Shown here: positions 22,240 through 33,618 of the stretch, one piece after another
Position numbering within the stretch: the stretch's first letter is position 1
Layout: each line of letters opens with the position of its first letter
Source of the DNA: Massospora cicadina
Lineage: Eukaryota > Entomophthoromycota > Entomophthoromycetes > Entomophthorales > Entomophthoraceae
NCBI GenBank assembly: GCA_022478985.1
Contig: JAKSZP010004191.1
Location: 62,001 to 126,000 of the forward strand
Direction of reading: 5' to 3'
Length of the DNA stretch: 64,000 bases
Notes under the pieces: generated by a model
The model's input: only the letters and a program-made list of their open reading frames with translations
Databases searched by the model: none
What the model was told of the DNA's origin: nothing
Program-made: the position numbers and the translations under genes

Positions 22240-24858
22240 AAGGTCTTAAGAGGGCGTTGTTAAAAATTGAATATCCTTAAACCTTTAATTAATTCATCCA
22301 AATTCAAATCTAGTTGTATCTATTGACTGACATCTAACTATAAAGATACATCTCTGATAAAAGTTAGCTTCACTGCCCAAGGATTGTCACAACAAATGAG
22401 TATACCTTTTAGCAATAAAGCCATTTCTGATAAAAGCTACTAATAAATGTAAGAACGTTTCTATTCTTCTACAAATTCTAAGATTTTCCTTAATCAGTAA
22501 CATCAATTACATTCAAAACGAACTGTATCAAGTCCTAAAAATTTTAGCTTTAACTTTTATTACAAAGTTACTTTTCACCCAGAGATTATTATCTAGCTAA
22601 TAAGTTGTTTTTTGCATTTATTCCTTTTTAGAAAAAGTTTTCTAAAATGATGTTATTAAATAATAATCAGTAATCTTAACGCCTTAAATCACATATAATT
22701 GGATTTTAGTGTAAAATAGAACAGGGAGGAAAATTCCAAGTCAGAGTAGCTATTGCTCATATCATTTGTCAAGGTTCATTGGGAACTTAGGGATACCTGG
22801 CAGGGAAAAGGAGTATTTTGTTTGAAGTAAAGTATAATTCTGGAAATCTCAGAAAGGAGGTCAGGGGTCCTAAAGAGCCCAATATAAGAATAATAAAGAT
22901 TATAAGAAGAAGGAGAAAACATCCTAAATCATGGAGTATCCTTGTGATATAGTAGGAACTATCATAAGAAAAAATAAATTGTATATAATTTGTAATTATC
23001 TTCTTTAATATAAAAGACTAAATTTTAAGATGCAAGAAGGCAATTGGCATATTGGATATTTAAGAACCTCCTAATAAGATTTTTACCTGATTTGGACTTT
23101 CATTGTAAAGTGGGCTTTTCCTAGTTCTCCAAGTGTATTTACTTAATATGGAGAATTGGGCTCTAGTTATTTTATCCCTAGGTGTCTTATCATCTTTATC
23201 TTGTACCTGATTGTCAGCTCAATCTTTTGTTAATATTAGATCACAACTACCAACATATTAGATATTTAAAAAACTGGTCATGATTTGATCAAATTTTTAT
23301 AATAAAAATAAAATATACTTCCAAGAGATACTACATTGTGGATGATGGTCTAGAGTACTTTTATAACTATCAAAATTCACCATTACCATCTTTTTGTGAG
23401 GTTTCAACTAATTAAAATAGCAAATATAAGCTTCTAATATATAAAACTATCATTTTAATTTGGTAAATTAAGAAATACTCTTACTAAGTCTGTATCAGAT
23501 TTTAAACTAGGTTTGATTTATTATCTATGTGCATATATGTACAGTTGGTATTTTAATATGCATACTAAAGAAGCTAAATAATACTTCTTTATAGTAGCTT
23601 TAAAGATAACAGTAATTAAAAGCCTTATGACTGAATCAGTCTGATTCTAATTTTATATAAACTAAATTTATAGTATAATATTAAATATGTAGGCACCACT
23701 AAACATTACATAACTCTATTGAGTTTATGACTATCTTTTGTATGGTAGAATCTAGAGAATACATGTCTATCTACTCTGAAAATGTCAAGTAATATATTAA
23801 ATATGTACAGGATTTAGACAAGTGATACAGATGTTATTCAAGGGGTAGCAACGCCCCAAAATCCAAGTTGACTTAGTAGTTGTTACTTTTACCGAATTCC
23901 TGGTATTATAGACAAATTTATTGCTTACAGTATGGTTAAATACAGCGGATATTTAACTTATAGCCACATCAGAGTTTGCATATGCTATATAATGACATTA
24001 TTGACTGCAATGATATTTAGATTATAAACTGTAAATGTGACAGGCTTTACTAACAGTTAAAAAAGGAAGTAAATTAGGAATATAGCTACTTGCAAAAGAT
24101 GACCTAACACTTTGAAGAACCATAGAAAATAATTATCATTTGATTATCCCAAAAATAATATGCCTATCAATATGAAGAAAATAACTTCATTCAGCCACAA
24201 ACCATATTGGTATTTTTTAACTAAAGCTTTTCTATTAAACCATGTAGCTAGATATTATTCCATTATGGGAAATTTAAATTCATCTATGTGCATATTTGAT
24301 ATAAATTAGCTCCTCCTGTTGGCATCTAGATCCAATTAGTTTCAGAAATAAAGATAGCATTTGATTTTAGAACATCTTTAAGTCCTTATAAATAATACAA
24401 AATGACAGCAAAGAATATCCTAAATATTTATATAAGATCATAGTAAACCAAAACTCTCACACAAAAACCTCTTAACATTTTAGGGAAGTGATCACAATCT
24501 GCTGCAGCTTTCCAGGTAGCTTCCTCCAGGGTTGGTCTAGCTATTTTACCTGATACCTTGTTTAAAAGGGTAATTTAGCGTTTATAACAGGCTTTAAATT
24601 GTACTTTTCTTTGTGTTTTTATAAACTATCATGATCTGAAATTTCCTAGATGAGTCCAGTTTCTTAACTGTATTACTTGAAACACAAATTGGCTCTAAAA
24701 CCTTTATCAAAGCAACAATAAAAGCTTCTTTTTTAATGATGATAGGGTTTGACCCTAAATTAAAAGGTATCAGATACTGCCCTTGCGCAGAAACAGCATA
24801 ATGATATAAACTATTGAGTGTCTACTGCATTAAATCGCTATATGATCCTATTCATGCA
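22240..24858. other. AT-rich stretch without recognisable gene
   Basis: I see no open frame with a recognisable motif, no element termini and no RNA gene here. Scattered short open frames look random. It may be very old transposon DNA. Confidence 0.5.
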
Positions 24859-24959
24859 ATACTTTAATTATAGTTTAGATTTATTTGAGGTATGCTGACC
24901 AGGGGACAGACAGTACCGATCACAACACTCAAAACGGCAAAACAAACTACTAACCAGGT

Positions 24960-26678
24960 GGGAAGCAGAAACTGCTTAACCCACCATGGCAGAGGGTGAG
25001 GAGGGGTCGGGGGTTGGTTTTCAGAAAGACCCACCTCGATCAAGGGGTGTTGGTTACAGTACCAGATCAGAGCAGAGAGCCAGGGCGTTGGGGCATCTGC
25101 ATAGTGGGGGCTGAGGTCAGCGTAGTAGGAGTTTTCCACTTCTGCATCAAGATAATGATGGGAAAGTGTTTCAACAAAAGCTGCGAGGAGAACTTCAGCT
25201 TCTTTACGGGCTTCAGGAAGTTGGGTGAAAAGGGAGATACTGTGGCAGATGATTTTGGCTGAGGGGTTGAATGAAGCAAGCGTTGCGACATTCATAACAG
25301 TGATTTCAGCATCATCAAATAGTTTTGAGATGTCACTGCAGGGAGATTCAGGGAAGTCGGGGGGAAGAAGATGGTGGGCAGGCCATGCTGGAGCTGAGCC
25401 ACTGACTGGGCCACTGCGGTGCATAGTTTTGGGCAATGAGGAGAGGCCACCGCAGCTAAGGCGAGCTGGTGGTCACTTTGGAAGGGGGCTGTATTGGGTA
25501 GAGGAGTGAAATGGCGAGGGGTAGGGGTTTCATCAAAGTCGGGAAGGAAAAATTCTGCCTGACCATAATCGCCATGGCAGAGAGGTTGACCTGTATGCTT
25601 ACTAATGAGGATATTACCTGATTCGTCAGTTTCAGCCAATAGATCCCTTGAATTTTGGTTCACTGGAATAGTGGCATTTAAATTTGAGTGGGTAGGATTG
25701 GGCGAATGGGCAGCTGCTTGGGTGTGAATGTTGGTCCAAGCATTGCTCTGATTGGCTGGCTTAGATTTAGGTGGGAGAGTGAGGATGGAGGTTTTGGGTG
25801 GGGCTGATTTTCCATGTGGGCCCACTGAATGAGATTGGAGGGTGGGAGGGGGCAGCAAAGTGCCCCATACTGAACCTCCAGAGGGGGCTCAGAAGTTGCA
25901 TCAGCGGATTTGGCCTTAGGGCACGCTCTTTTTGCATGGTCGATGCCAAAGCAGAGGGAACAAATCTGCCTACCATTATTGACCCGAGCCCAAAAGAAAT
26001 GATCTGGCGCTGCAGCCACACTAGCGCGGGGTGGGATTTGTTGGGCTATGGTAGGGTGGTGTGGTATGATGGTGGCTGTTGCACGAGGAGCAGCAAGGCG
26101 TTCTACACCAGATGGAATGGCAAAGATGAGGTTGGGCTGAGTGCCATAAGCCATGAGCCCCGCGATCAACTGGTCATACAAAACCTGGGGTGGAAGGTGG
26201 GATGGGAGATTTGCAAAGGATACCACTAGCATGGTGTCTGAAGGGAGGCGAGTATGGGTTGTGGGAATGGGGGTTTTTTATAAATTAGAGGAGTTTGTGC
26301 TGCCGCTTCAGCATCCTCCTCAGATTGGAACCCAACGTCAAAGTAGCCCTTAAAAGGGCGGAAGTCTATAAAGCCAGCTGGCGCAAAGGCTGTAGTGGCT
26401 AGGTCAATAATTGCCTTATTGGCATATGGGAACAAACGCCCATAGTCCACTCTGAGGCAATAGCGGATAGCAGAGCGAGGGAGGGCGAGAGGATGGGGGC
26501 GAGAAGGGTGGACGCGCGCCAGGTGGAGCGCTAAGTCCCGTGGGGGGACAAAACGGTTGGAAGCAGTGGGCGGGCTGTTTGAACCCATCTGAACGCGCTT
26601 GCCTGCAGGGCGGAAAACGCTAGGTGGGGGTGCACTGCTACCCCACACTGGGGTGGCAGGCGGCAGAGCCAAGGGCAT
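24960..26678 (-). pseudogene. element E ORF1-like protein with zinc knuckle
   Basis: This is the best-preserved ORF1 of its family. Its order is a Pro-rich N terminus, LRVDYGRLFPYANKAIIDL, FRPFKGYFDVGFQSEEDAEA, and the block MLVVSFANLPSHLPPQVLYD. The CCHC zinc knuckle CSLCFGIDHAKRAC (CX2CX4HX4C) comes next. The C-terminal region then holds NQNSRDLLAETDESGN, SDHQLALAAVASP, ADAPTPWLSAL and PPTPPHPLPWW. Only about three frame breaks separate the long open pieces. One is at an A6C5 tract near 26,270. LINE ORF1 proteins bind the element RNA; this is the likely role. Confidence 0.8.
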
Positions 26679-26733
26679 TAAAGAATAGGTTTTTGGGCAG
26701 ATGGCTGTAGATAAATAAACTTAAATTTAAAAT

Positions 26734-26755
26734 CGCTCAAAAGTGACTTTGAGCG
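26734..26755 (-). repeat. terminal inverted repeat (hairpin) at 5' end of element E
   Basis: CGCTCAAA and TTTGAGCG are perfect 8-bp inverted arms separated by 6 bases. They lie at the 5' end of the minus-strand transcript. Element D has the same place partly decayed (TCTCAAA and TTTGAGCG). Confidence 0.6.
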
Positions 26756-26774
26756 GTTATACTTTAATTATAGT

Positions 26775-29430
26775 GTCATGATATTCCTAAATATCATATC
26801 TCTGAATTCTGAAATAAACTATACTTTATTTTTCATTTATATTGCAGCAATAATCAGATCCTCTTGCTTTTTAAAAATGTAAGGATTTTGACCAGAGTTT
26901 CATAAAATGGGAAATGCTAGTTGTTAAATGCATTTTAGTCATGTAAAGACTAAGCTAATTGGGGCCAAATATTCTAAGTCTCATGCTGAGGTAGGATACA
27001 AAGGAGACATCTTTCAAAAGCAGGTTGAATATATCAATTTGGCTATCATATTTAGAGTGTTAGCCTGAGGACCTACATGCCACAAATCTCATGCTACAAA
27101 TCCTATGTTGATGCAACAAAGGAATGGATAAACAATAAAGAAGGTACACCAATCAAATGCCATGTCTGGAAGAATTATAAACATACTCAGCCATTTTTTT
27201 AATCTAATGCAGAAATTAATTGTATGCTGAATAATAACTAAGGATGAGATGGTGGTAATGGCTTAAGCAACGCTTAGAGAAAGAAACAGTGATTATAAAA
27301 ATAAACAGATGTCATTAGCCCATTACATTTTCTACAACTCCGAGAAGTTAAGCCAAAACTAATGAAAAGCTTGAACTCTGTGTTATGAAAGCCATTATAA
27401 CCAGTGAAAGAGTGATTTTATCAAGACTTGACTTTAATCACATTCATAGGACAAGTACTTAAAAAATTGACTTGTTTGAGACATGGGCCTTTAACTATAT
27501 GCAGTCTTAGCTTATTAGAGACATGTTCTCTAATATCTACATCACATTGCCAAACATTAAGAGGGTTTCTAAAGCTATATGTTTGTTTTCTTATATGAAC
27601 TTAGGCATCCTCAGTAGTAAAAAACTATAATTAAGTAGCGGTAAGATTGAGATACTATATTGATTATAAATGTTGATGTTATAATATTAACTTTTAAAAG
27701 AAATTTGGCCTATAAATGCGTGTGCCTCAGCAGTCACAATATCAGGCATACTACCCAGCGGCGCCCTACCAGGGGAAGTTAATAATGGTAAAGAAAGAAG
27801 GAATTTTGGATTCATGCACATTGGGAGAGAAAGTGAGATTTTCCTCATACTGATTAGACCATTATATCAGCGATTTGGGTAGAGTTTATACCCAGAAGAT
27901 ATCCCTCACTTGAAGATAGCATGAAAAATTCCTTCATAGCTTAATTTTTAGTAACACTAAATTAAAGGTTTTATATATAATAAGATTAACTAAAAATATG
28001 ATAATTTTTATTATAATTAAAATAAAGAAAGAATATAACTCAACAACTTACTATTATCAGAGTGCTGGGTTTTAGGTTTGTGTAGGGTTGGTAAGGAGGT
28101 ATTTCTAAGTTCAATACTATGGAATATGAACTTTCTTCCAAATAAAGTTCTGAATAGCATTAAACGCATATTTATCAATTTAATAGTAGTAGTGATTTTG
28201 TTTAATTAAATTTTCCATAGTGACAAATTTTTCTATATTTAACTGTGCTATTTTTAATCCACTTTGATAAGATAAAACTGTCCAAATATGTTTTTAAACT
28301 TTGAAATTCATTGATGAGATTAGATCCAATTTTTTGACCTTTTACCTTGGACGTTTTCAAGGTTATAGCTTTCTAGAAAAAATTGCTTGGGGGTTGCCTC
28401 AGGTGGCAAATTTTCTCCATTTAAAGTGGCTCCTGATTGATCCATCTTCTTGGAAGGGAAACTGTGAATGTTGCGATGCAAGTTTTTGTATCACTTAGAG
28501 CTAAACAAAGTTTCCAATTTTTGTAATATATTTGAAGATTTTTAAACTATGATATGCTTGGCTTAAGAGTAAATTTAGTGGAACGTGTAAGAAAGGAGGA
28601 ACAGTAGCTACTCATCTCTCATATAGTTCATGCTTTAGGTCAGAAACCTGAGTAAAAGGTAGGGCCATAGGGTCATTTATTTTTTTATTTATAAAGGGAT
28701 GTATGGCCTAGTCTAGATTTATATCAGGAGCCATGGACCTTACAGTTGACAAAGGCTCACAACACAAAAGGTTGGTATGAGGATAAATAATTGTTAATAT
28801 TCATACTTGTGCTTGTACTAGATAACTTTGGTATCAGGAACTTTTGTTCTAATTTTATGAGACATGCCCTAACTAAAGCTCAATTTCCTAACTGTCTGAT
28901 TCTTAATAAAAAGTTTATAAGCGTAAATAAGTTGACCCTGCCACTCATATAAAGCTTGCATTATTCTTCCATATTAATAGTCATATATTTGCCTTTGTAT
29001 ATAATAGTTTTGTTTTAAATGAAAGAGGACGTTTTAATACAACATTATATCTCTTCTGGAGAAAAGTATGTATGGCAAAAGTATCTAATCAGAAAGAAGT
29101 TAAAAGAATTGGAGTGTATAATTTGTCTATATGGATTCAGTCTTTGATTTTAATGAGCTTCTTTGTTTACTATTCCCACTAAGAAGTACTTTTTAAATAA
29201 GGAGCATTAGGATGGCATAGAAAAAGATAAGCTCTTAAAACAACAGTAAGTTAACCACTATAATTGACTACTTTACCAACATTAGCCACTAAAGCGGTTC
29301 ATATTTATAACTTGTAATTAATTACAAATATTTTCATCATTTTTTTAACTTTATTATCCTAGAAAGATATTAATTCTAGTAATACTGTGAATTGAGGATT
29401 TAATGATGAGCGTGGCTTTTATATTTTGTC
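26775..29430. other. AT-rich stretch, one small GC-rich island
   Basis: Mostly AT-rich without recognisable features. The exception is 27,716-27,780, where local GC rises and one frame reads PQQSQYQAYYPAAPYQG. A weak tRNA-like stretch may lie near 27,050-27,120. A 65-aa open frame at 28,301-28,498 has no recognisable motif. Confidence 0.4.
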
Positions 29431-29446
29431 ATAATAAATTATAATA

Positions 29447-29730
29447 GGGGGGATACCCAGTGGTAGAATACGTTTCCTCTACCTCTGCCTCCCCAAGTTT
29501 AATCCTGGTAGATAAACTTTGGAATGGGACGATTATGATTTTGGTAGTGTTGTGCACCAATGCCCTAAACTGCGATAGTGAATAGCAAAGTGGTCCATGG
29601 AGTTCCTGGCCTATCATACGCTGTGCATGGAGGTTTTCTGGGTTTTGTTATCCTTTCTCATTTATCTCAAATCCCCTTCATTGGTGCAGTATTGTCCCCA
29701 GGTTGGCCCACCTCAAATAAAATATTTATG
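29447..29730 (+). mobile_element. SINE 2: tRNA-like head with LINE tail type 1
   Basis: This 284-bp element is flanked by a 16-bp near-duplication, ATAATAAATTATAATA (29,431-29,446) and ATAATAGATTCTAATA (29,731-29,746). The head GGGGGGATACCCAGTGGTAG resembles a tRNA 5' half with an A box, and AAGTTTAATCCTGG resembles a B box. The 3' end, ATTGTCCCCAGGTTGGCCC then ACCTCAAATAAAAT, matches the tail of LINE B and of elements D-G. It has no coding capacity. RNA polymerase III transcription is inferred. Confidence 0.75.
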
Positions 29731-29746
29731 ATAATAGATTCTAATA

Positions 29747-32210
29747 TATTAATTTTTACTCCATTAATATTAGACATGAAATTGATGTTATACATGTAGG
29801 CAGCGTAAAAACAAACCAAATTACCCAGCATATTTATCCTGCTTTGTAAAAAGCCTGGTGTTAGGAAAACCTACTGTTTTACTCTTAAAATTATAGAGTC
29901 ACAGTAGAAGTTTAAAGGTGGTAAATGGTTGTTAATTAAGGCAAACAATAACTTTTAAATAAAAAAATAACAAGAATAAGCTTTTTCTTTTTTTATTAGT
30001 GACCAATGGGACAATGTCCTCCATAGCTGAAAAATTGCTAAAATTAAGATATTTGATCACATTTTAATGATACGTTAAGTAGGTCCTCATGTAGACACTG
30101 TTTGATAACCATAAAATAGCAAAAATAAGTAAGCCTTAGATTGTCTCTTAAACAAAAGTAACAATGCTTGTTTCAATTGAGTTCAAGAGCCTCACAATCA
30201 GAAAATCCCAAGATGATATATAACTTTTTAAAATCTGCGCTTCTTTAACTTCTAATAAAAGTTTTAGAGCTGCCTCATTATTTTATTGATACAGCCTTAG
30301 GGTAAACTAAATAGTGCTTCCTATCTTCTATATAAGAGAGGACAAAAAAGAATACCTGAATGACTTACAGAGTATGATGCATATAAGAATTATAGGCTGG
30401 TTAGATCCTTATTTATTTTTTTATGTTTATAATTCTACACAATTAAGCTGGTGACTAAAAGCCATCATTGAACATAAATCAACAGCATCACTATGGTAGT
30501 AATGCAGCAGAAAATAGTTTCTAAAATCTATATAAATTAACTTAGAATAAGGGTATAATTATAAACTTCATGCACTGATTAATTTAATCAAGGCATCTTG
30601 ATTAAATTAAAAATTTTACACCTGTTTAATACTGTTAAGTTTCATAATTTGTCCTCAATACTGATATCAATTTTAATGATTGGGGTCTACTTACTTCTTG
30701 ACATGATATTAGAATTAATTGTTAATTAAAAAAGTTATTAATACAATTTTTATAACATAAAATCTTGAAGGATTAGACAAAGTTTTAGGGCATTCCTGGT
30801 GGCCCTTACTCAGTATCCATAGTAGAGATCTCAAGTGAATTATAAAACTTATGAAAATTATGTGTAAGATAAAAAGCATTCTCTTTTTTAGAAATGTAAA
30901 ATTAGTGTCACTTGCATCTTTTTTATGAGCATTGAGGTATTATTTTTTTGTTTACCTGGTATTCATTGGTAAACAGGCCTTCCAGTATGATTTTATAACA
31001 TGTGTTCACAGCCTTTTACAATATCCAAGAGTTAAGCCATATTATAGAACATGCAAGCTATTTTGATGCTAAGTTTTTAATTAACATATCCTTTATAAAA
31101 TATTTCCTAATATTTTAAGCTTCTGTTAAACGTTTTTATCATATCTTGTGTAAAGATGACCATGCAGCAACTAGGTTCTTTTCAGGTAACAGACACAAGT
31201 AGACATGTTAGGATACTTTCCAATTGATTTATAAATCACTCATGGCAGGATAAGACAAACTTTTGACAATCCTTTATTAAGTTGCAATGCGGTTAATATT
31301 GGTATAAAATCATGTATCTATAGATTTAGTTGGGTGCAAAAGTTTGTAAAGATAATTGTAAAGGGTCGTTTCATGATGGTTCTATATAGAGTTGAAAAGG
31401 TGTGGTAGCGTTTTGTTATCAAACCATTATAGTATAAATGAGGTGCAGTTCCAAAAATTATTTAAATATAGCTTAATCCCCTGTAGATAAGGGAAAAAGA
31501 ACCGAATTTATACATTAATTTGCAAAAGATAATTTTTTTATTTGTAAGAAGGTATAGCTTCTTTTCTGGTTAGCGTGAAAGTAAAATTAATTATTAATTG
31601 AGTTTAAAGTTTTTTGATTACCCTACAAAAGCGGCAAATAAATATTACAAATAAGCTCATTACAATATTAGGCTTTAGATGCCATAATTATAAGATGGTT
31701 TAAAGTCTTAGTATTCTTAAAGACAACCTGATATTATAACTATTGGTGAATGTAGAAATTAATTTTAATGGCTTAATGAGTGATATAACCAAATATAGTA
31801 AAACTTTAAATCATCTTTGAAAGCATATCACTTTAATAAAGTCTGATATTGTTTGTCAATATATAAAAACTAAAAAAGGAATAATGACAATAAGTAATAA
31901 CCTATCAAGAGTGAAAAATAAAAAAGGTTAAATTTTGTTTTTGTAAAACGATTTTCCACTAAGAAAATTTAAAGTATACTGTATTTAATCATCTGAAAAC
32001 ATTTTATCCATTAATTACAGAAAAATTCTCCATACTCAACTGTGCAGCATATCATCCTTTATTTAGCACAGCTTTGCTGTTAAAACATACAATATGAAAA
32101 TATCATATTCTAAGTCATCAAATTAAACATATTATGATTAAAAACATCCCAATATAAAGCAATGAGTTATTAAAAATTCTTCAAATTTTTGATATAACTT
32201 AGATAAACTG
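29747..32210. other. AT-rich stretch without recognisable gene
   Basis: I see no motif-bearing open frame, terminal repeat or RNA gene in this stretch. Confidence 0.5.
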
Positions 32211-32227
32211 AAAATCATGCTGAGATC

Positions 32228-33601
32228 CACCCAGATAAGGCCACTTTGGTAGTCCATTTTGCCAGGTTGCTGTTATTTCCCTCCCCCAAACACCTTTGCC
32301 ATGAACTGATGGAGGGTCTGGCCGTTTATGGCACAGAACCCATCTTGAAGTTTGTGGTTCTCAACGGGGTGGGTCAGTTGTCAGGGCCTCATGCCTTTGT
32401 GGTAATCTACTTTTCTCATCATGACACCCACCTCATGATTCCCCCTCACGCATGGTGATCATATCTGCACCTGATCACCCTTTTTGGGCGCATGTTGAAA
32501 ATGGCTGCGCCATATGCCCCTTGTGCTTTAAATTAGATCATTTGAAGTGCAAGTGCCCCATGGCTTCCACATCTGCCACTCTTCCTTCTGGCATTGGGCT
32601 GGCTGCTGCCTCACCCAAATTTTTTGAGTGGGGCATGATCCTCTCACCCCCAATTTCAGCTAATTCTGGCTCTTCTTCCAAAGCAGCAGCCAATTAAAAT
32701 TTAAATATTTTTAAAAATTCATCAGAATTATGGAATCCTGAGCTGATGGCTGAGACAGTTTAGCTAAGCTGCCATGGTCAACTCTTTTTAGCCAATCAGG
32801 ATCTGCCACTGCGCCAACTACAGTGGCTAGCCTGGCATTAGATGATTTAAATACATTGAAAGCACTCAAAAAAATTGATGATACAGTTTGGCCTAATAAA
32901 TGTTAAGCCCAATTTTCATATTTGAGATTTTTTGTAAATCCTCCTGATTCACATCCCTGCCAATATAGATCTAAAAATGGCTTCCCTACTTAAAGTATTA
33001 ACAAAACAGCTGCAGAAGCAGCAGCTTCTCCAGCCAACACCCTCCTCCTCCAACATCTCCATGAGGTGATGGAACCCCTTGTTGAGAGTATATCCCATAT
33101 CAATTTCCCCTATAATTTTGATGAGGATGCAAAATATAAAATTGAGGAGCTCACCTGTGGAATAAACCACGCTTGCATTGATGCAGCAAAAACTTTTCTG
33201 TTTGACCCCAATTATCCCAAACCTGCCAGTGCATTAAGTTTTTCACTTGTGTGCCTGCAATCTTCTTTTTTGCTGAGCATCAACTTTCTCAAAGTATTGA
33301 AGCAATGGACACTGTCAGCCTCATTAACATAAGAAAACTTCCAATTATACCTCTTTATGACACATGTTGCTGATGCCCCAACCACTATGCTGTCCGCCAT
33401 GGTACTCCAGCTAAATCAGGCACTGGACATAAAATTCCCCAAAGCTTCCTCACCTTCTTATATGGCTTTCTAGGCTGATCTCTTAGGAAAATATTAGGAA
33501 TTTTTTATTTCTAATAATCCCTTTATTTGGCTCATTTGCAATTAAGATGCGTGGAGGCTCCCCATTATGGGTTGGGCAACACTAGTGCTAAAAAAAGAAA
33601 G
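32228..33601 (+). mobile_element. ORF1-only LINE-like element H, 5'-truncated, tail type 2
   Basis: It is 1,374 bp, flanked by AAAATCATGCTGAGATC (32,211-32,227) and AAAATCTTGCTGAGATC (33,602-33,618), 17 bp with one difference. The sequence starts inside the ORF1 equivalent of element G (at the VVHFARL block), so it was truncated at insertion. The 3' end reads GGGTTGGGCAACACTAGTGC followed by TAAAAAAAG. This is the tail of LINE C, not that of D-G. Confidence 0.82.
32246..33590 (+). pseudogene. element H ORF1-like protein, 5'-truncated
   Basis: The order is VVHFARLLLFPSPKHLCHEL, SAPDHPFWAHVENGCAICPL with zinc knuckle CPLCFKLDHLKCKC (CX2CX4HX4C), ELWNPELMAETV (equivalent to the DLLAETD block of E), then ADAPTTMLSAM near 33,370-33,403. 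The C-terminal region is the same type as in D, E, F and G although the 3' tail differs. Several stops and frameshifts are present. Confidence 0.7.
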
Positions 33602-33618
33602 AAAATCTTGCTGAGATC

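Larger units (their letters stand above)
24875..26758 (-). mobile_element. ORF1-only LINE-like element E
   Basis: This 1,884-bp minus-strand element is flanked by a perfect 16-bp duplication, ATACTTTAATTATAGT (24,859-24,874 and 26,759-26,774). It is GC-rich against AT-rich surroundings. It holds a single ORF1-type gene and no ORF2. The 3' tail on the minus strand reads TGTCCCCTGGTCAGCATACC then TCAAATAAATC, tail type 1. The 5' end carries an 8-bp inverted repeat. The perfect long duplication shows that this short unit moved as a unit, and is not a fragment left by deletion of a longer LINE. Confidence 0.9.

Noticed and set aside
24864..24960. C-terminal membrane segment in the ORF1-only proteins (hydrophobic ends in E, F and G)
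   Set aside because: In D the frame stops right after the PPTPPHPLPWW motif. In E the hydrophobic extension depends on an extra base, and in G it lies in a frame different from the conserved motif. The hydrophobic ends are probably out-of-frame readings.
26266..26280. Programmed frameshift at the A6C4/A6C5 tract in ORF1 of D and E
   Set aside because: The tract differs by one C between D and E, needs different shifts in each, and G reads through the region in one frame. Ordinary homopolymer indels explain it.
27040..27120. tRNA-like stretch near 27.05 kb (GTGTTAGCCTG, later CTACAAATCC)
   Set aside because: Only loosely similar to A and B boxes, with no LINE tail and no flanking duplication found; too weak to annotate.
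28301..28498. 65-aa open frame at 28.3 kb as a gene
   Set aside because: No motif, no neighbouring element structure, and length within chance expectation.
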